Assembly (NCBI GenBank): GCA_016935295.1
Contig: JAFGRF010000369.1
Span: 1 to 6,958 of the forward strand
Direction: 5' to 3'
DNA: 6,958 nt
Source: Caldifarciminota bacterium
GTDB taxonomy: Bacteria > Hydrothermota > Tepidihabitantia > Tepidihabitantales > Tepidihabitantaceae
In this document: positions 4,777-6,958 of the stretch, piece after piece
How positions within the stretch are numbered: position 1 is the first letter of the stretch
Layout of the letters: each line of letters begins with the position of its first letter
Notes under the pieces: model-generated
What the model was told of the DNA's origin: nothing
Seen by the model: the letters and a program-made list of their open reading frames with translations, nothing else
Database searches by the model: none
Translations under genes and position numbers: made by a program

Positions 4777-5466
4777 ATGAAGCAGTTTGCAGTCATCGGC
4801 CTCGGCACCTTCGGCCAGCGCGTCGCCCGCGCCCTGATGCAGAAAGGCTCGGAGGTGGTCGCCATCGACAGAGACCCGGCCAAGGTCGAGTCGGTCAAGG
4901 AGGACGTCACCAGGGCCGTGTGCCTCGACGCCACCCAGGAAGACCCCCTGGCCCGTTCCGGCGTGCTCGACCTCGACGCAGTGGTCGTGGCCATGGGCGA
5001 ACACATGGAGGAGGCGATTCTCACCACCGCCCTGCTCAAGCGCCTCGGTGCCGGGTACATCGTAGCCCGGGCCGCCACCGAGCTCTACGCCCAGATACTC
5101 CGGAACGTCGGGGCCGACCGCACGGTGCTCATCGAGGAACAGATGGCCGACCAGGTCGCCAAGACCATGGTCGCGCCCGATGTCATCGATCAGCTCCAGC
5201 TCTCCTCCGGCCACTCCCTCATCGAGATGAAGGCCCCGCGCGAGATGGTCAACAAGAAACTGAACGAGCTCGACATCAGGCACCGCTACAAGATCAACAT
5301 CATCGCCATCAAAAAGCGGATTCAGTTCCTCACCGAGGACGGGGAGCCGAGCGTCAAAGAGACGACCAACGACGTGCCCGGGCCCGACGACAAGATTGAG
5401 GCCGGCGACATCCTGGTCGTGGTCGGGGCCGACGAAGAGCTCGAACGGTTCGCCCAGGGCAAGTGA
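4777..5466 (+). CDS. ktrA: KtrA, cytoplasmic RCK regulator of potassium uptake
   Basis: A 229-residue protein with one RCK_N and one RCK_C domain, the length typical of KtrA. FAVIGLGTFGQRVARAL (4-20) is the Rossmann turn with the G-x-G-x-F-G signature, and D31 at the end of the second strand is the acidic residue that contacts nucleotide ribose. The RCK_N core runs to about 130. RCK_C spans about 137-229 and ends in the characteristic IEAGDILVVVG. KtrA rings bind ATP/ADP (or NAD) on the cytoplasmic face of KtrB and gate K+ flux. The RCK_C domain has an acidic loop of roughly ten extra residues (about 185-200) before IEAGD. ATG at 4777 follows GGAGG by 8 nt. The stop codon overlaps the next gene as TGATG, so the sensor downstream is probably translated together with ktrA. 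Confidence 0.96.
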   Translation: MKQFAVIGLGTFGQRVARALMQKGSEVVAIDRDPAKVESVKEDVTRAVCLDATQEDPLARSGVLDLDAVVVAMGEHMEEAILTTALLKRLGAGYIVARAATELYAQILRNVGADRTVLIEEQMADQVAKTMVAPDVIDQLQLSSGHSLIEMKAPREMVNKKLNELDIRHRYKINIIAIKKRIQFLTEDGEPSVKETTNDVPGPDDKIEAGDILVVVGADEELERFAQGK

Positions 5467-6806
5467 TGCTCCCGACCAGGCGGAGAGCCGGCGCGCAGCC
5501 CGGGCCGGGCCGTATCCAGACCCGCATCATGCTCGCCATGCTCCTCTCCTCGGCTCTGGTTGCGCCGGTGATCATCCTCTCGCTCTTCTACATCAGCCAG
5601 ATCAACCATCTGCTCGACCGCATCGTCAATGTCGACGTCGAACTCATCCGCCTTGCCGATGACGTCACCGTCACCTTCCTGGACGCGCGCCGGAGCGAAA
5701 AGAACTTCCTCCTCTACCGCGACACGGCCTATCTCGCAGCCGCGCGTACAGGCGCCTACAGGGTCGATACCATCTGCACCAGGGGCCGCGCTATTGACAG
5801 CGACGTGTCACCGCTCTTTGATTCGATCTCCCAGGACATCGGCCGCTACCGTCGGCAGCTCGACACGCTGGCCGCCCTGCTCGGGCCCGGGGCCAACATC
5901 GCCTACCCGCAGGCGCTGCTCCGACTCCGGAACGAGCACCAGCGGCTCCTCGACCTGGCCGAGGCAACGACAGATTCACTTCGGCGCGACTCGGCCCTGG
6001 CCGCGGCCGAACGCCTCTCGGCCGAACGCGAACTGCCGGTCACCGGACTCATCGGCCGGGTGCTCAACGAGCAGCTCCGCGCGACCGAAACGCGCGTAAC
6101 GTTCCATGCCGCGGCCATCGGCACCTACGCTGCCACCCGAACAGGTGAAAGCCGGGACCGGGCGCAACAGCTCTCGGTCTGGGGACAACGCAACATCGCG
6201 ACCGTCCTGCTTCTCGTTCTGGTCGCGCTCGTCTGGGTCGTCGTCAGCATGCCTCGCGGCCTCGTGCTCCCGCTCAAACGCATCGCCAACGCGCTGGGCC
6301 GGGCCGAGCGCGGTGACTTGAGCGCCCGCATCAAGGTCCGCGGCCGGGACGAACTCGACCAGCTCGCCCGGCAGCTCAACCGCGTCTTCACGCGCATCCG
6401 CGAGAACGATGACCGGAAGACCAGCTACATCCAGCTCCTCGAACAACGATTCCGGCTCCTGGCAGCCGACATCGCCGAAGGCGTGCTCGTGTTCGACCGC
6501 ACGCCCAACCTCGTCTACGCCAACGCCGCGGTCGAGTCCCTGCTCGGCCGACCCGTATCCGAGGCCCGCGGCCACGCCCTGGCCGAATTCCCCGGGCTCG
6601 CCTTCCTTGCCGACCCGGTCGAAGACACGCTTTCCGGTTCCAGCGCACACCAGGAATGCGGCATCCTGCCCGGACTCCCATCCTCCGCGGTCTGCATCGA
6701 AGTCTTGCGCGACAACACCGGCGCGGTCGCCGGGGCGCTGGTAGTCATCACCAACCCGCAACCGCCCGCGCCCGAGGAACCGGCCGAATCCGGACCCGCC
6801 TCCTGA
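5466..6806 (+). CDS. Membrane sensor with HAMP and PAS, no output domain
   Basis: A 446-residue protein. ATG at 5466 shares its A with the ktrA stop (TGATG) and has AGGG 6 nt upstream; GTG at 5463 is a less likely start. Domains in order: basic N-terminus; membrane helix about 21-43; extracytoplasmic helical region about 44-243 containing FLDARRSEKNFLLYRD (71-86), like the 'R..EK.FLl..d' helix of four-helix-bundle, CHASE3 or HBM sensors; membrane helix about 244-262; HAMP about 263-315 (P269, RGDLSARI, DELDQLA); PAS about 327-429 (IAEGVLVFDRTPNLVYANAA, then a closing GALVVITN strand); and a proline/glutamate tail. Sensor kinases of this layout continue into HisKA and HATPase domains, but here translation stops right after PAS. 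No kinase, GGDEF, EAL or chemotaxis signalling domain follows in any frame before the terminator. It may pass its signal by contact with a separate protein, possibly the Ktr complex or a separate kinase; this is inference from position only. Confidence 0.88.
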   Translation: MLPTRRRAGAQPGPGRIQTRIMLAMLLSSALVAPVIILSLFYISQINHLLDRIVNVDVELIRLADDVTVTFLDARRSEKNFLLYRDTAYLAAARTGAYRVDTICTRGRAIDSDVSPLFDSISQDIGRYRRQLDTLAALLGPGANIAYPQALLRLRNEHQRLLDLAEATTDSLRRDSALAAAERLSAERELPVTGLIGRVLNEQLRATETRVTFHAAAIGTYAATRTGESRDRAQQLSVWGQRNIATVLLLVLVALVWVVVSMPRGLVLPLKRIANALGRAERGDLSARIKVRGRDELDQLARQLNRVFTRIRENDDRKTSYIQLLEQRFRLLAADIAEGVLVFDRTPNLVYANAAVESLLGRPVSEARGHALAEFPGLAFLADPVEDTLSGSSAHQECGILPGLPSSAVCIEVLRDNTGAVAGALVVITNPQPPAPEEPAESGPAS

Positions 6807-6828
6807 GTCCGTCCCGGGCAAACAGAAA

Positions 6829-6859
6829 CGGGCGGAAACCGACAGCGGATTCCCGCCCG
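6829..6859 (+). terminator. Terminator-like hairpin after the sensor gene
   Basis: CGGGCGG (6829-6835) pairs with CCGCCCG (6853-6859). The 17-nt loop holds a small inner stem, CCG/CGG (6839-6841 with 6846-6848). A pyrimidine-rich stretch (CTTCTCGCTCC) follows but is not a true T-run. It lies 22 bp after the stop codon and probably ends the ktrA-sensor transcript. Confidence 0.5.
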
Positions 6860-6877
6860 CTTCTCGCTCCAACTTCC

Positions 6878-6912
6878 GGCTGTCAGCCGTTAGCTGCAAG
6901 CCGTAGGCGGTC
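6878..6912. repeat. Degenerate heptamer tandem repeat
   Basis: Five consecutive 7-bp units follow the pattern RGCNGYN: GGCTGTC, AGCCGTT, AGCTGCA, AGCCGTA, GGCGGTC. The array sits between the convergent sensor and minus-strand genes and ends next to the latter's stop codon. Short heptameric arrays in intergenic DNA are known from some bacteria, notably heterocystous cyanobacteria. Whether this one is a genome-wide element cannot be told here. Confidence 0.4.
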
Positions 6913-6958
6913 TCACGGCAGCGGCGCCGCGACGTTGAAGACGTCGGTGCGGATCGCC
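6913..6958 (-). CDS. C-terminal end of an unidentified minus-strand gene
   Basis: Reading the minus strand from 6957, fourteen sense codons (AIRTDVFNVAAPLP) run into TGA (6915-6913). The residues are protein-like and the position, convergent with the sensor gene beyond a terminator, is where a gene end is expected. The fragment is too short to name a family, and the call rests on composition and context only. Confidence 0.4.
   Translation of the reverse strand, partial: AIRTDVFNVAAPLP

Noticed and set aside
4189..5283. Minus-strand open frame of 364 codons opposite ktrB and ktrA
   Set aside because: Rich in histidine, aspartate and glycine, as expected from the antisense of GC-rich codons. 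It crosses the ktrB-ktrA gap and lacks any recognisable motif.
5976..6899. 307-codon minus-strand frame opposite the sensor gene
   Set aside because: Glycine and aspartate-rich shadow frame with no motifs, running through the terminator and heptamer repeat.

Overview
The window is GC-rich bacterial chromosome with short gene spacing, a sigma-54 activator and sigma-54 promoter signals, sigma-70-type promoters and a Ktr potassium system. Codons are strongly G/C at third positions in every gene. Nothing fixes the phylum. A bacterium with sigma-54 and an envelope able to carry a two-membrane-helix sensor is as far as the sequence goes. I see no mobile element, tRNA, rRNA or CRISPR.

Left third (1-2125): a likely sigma-54-controlled island. 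It opens with the 3' end of a bacterial enhancer-binding protein (AAA+ tail plus Fis-type helix-turn-helix). Next comes a 177-bp gap with three helically phased TGWTACA-like boxes (469-497) and a near-consensus -24/-12 promoter (GG-N10-GC, 552-565). This promoter faces a 155-residue protein that looks like an ATP-cone joined to a small double-psi-barrel-like domain. After a perfect 15-bp hairpin, a second gene (297 residues, no family recognised) begins. Its leader copies the first one's geometry: GGCA-N6-TTG exactly 53 bp before the ATG, and the same GAAAGGAGCC ribosome site 4 nt before the ATG. The simplest reading is that the activator drives two parallel sigma-54 transcription units of unknown purpose. 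This is the best candidate for something undescribed.

Middle (2142-5466): a universal stress protein gene on the minus strand has its own sigma-70-type promoter. Divergent from it is a Ktr-type potassium uptake pair, the membrane subunit KtrB and the RCK regulator KtrA. KtrB carries about 138 extra N-terminal residues resembling a four-helix voltage-sensor-like module. The two ktr genes share a promoter-like block (TTGACAT-N10-CCGGSTAGYTT). At ktrB this block puts the predicted transcript start on the GTG start codon, which suggests a leaderless mRNA.

Right end (5466-6958): translationally coupled to ktrA (TGATG) is a membrane sensor with helix, extracytoplasmic helical domain, helix, HAMP and PAS. 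It stops after PAS with no kinase, cyclase or methyl-accepting output domain. A terminator-like hairpin, a degenerate heptamer repeat, and the last 14 codons of an unidentified minus-strand gene close the window.

All domain calls are by eye from motifs. No searches were run.
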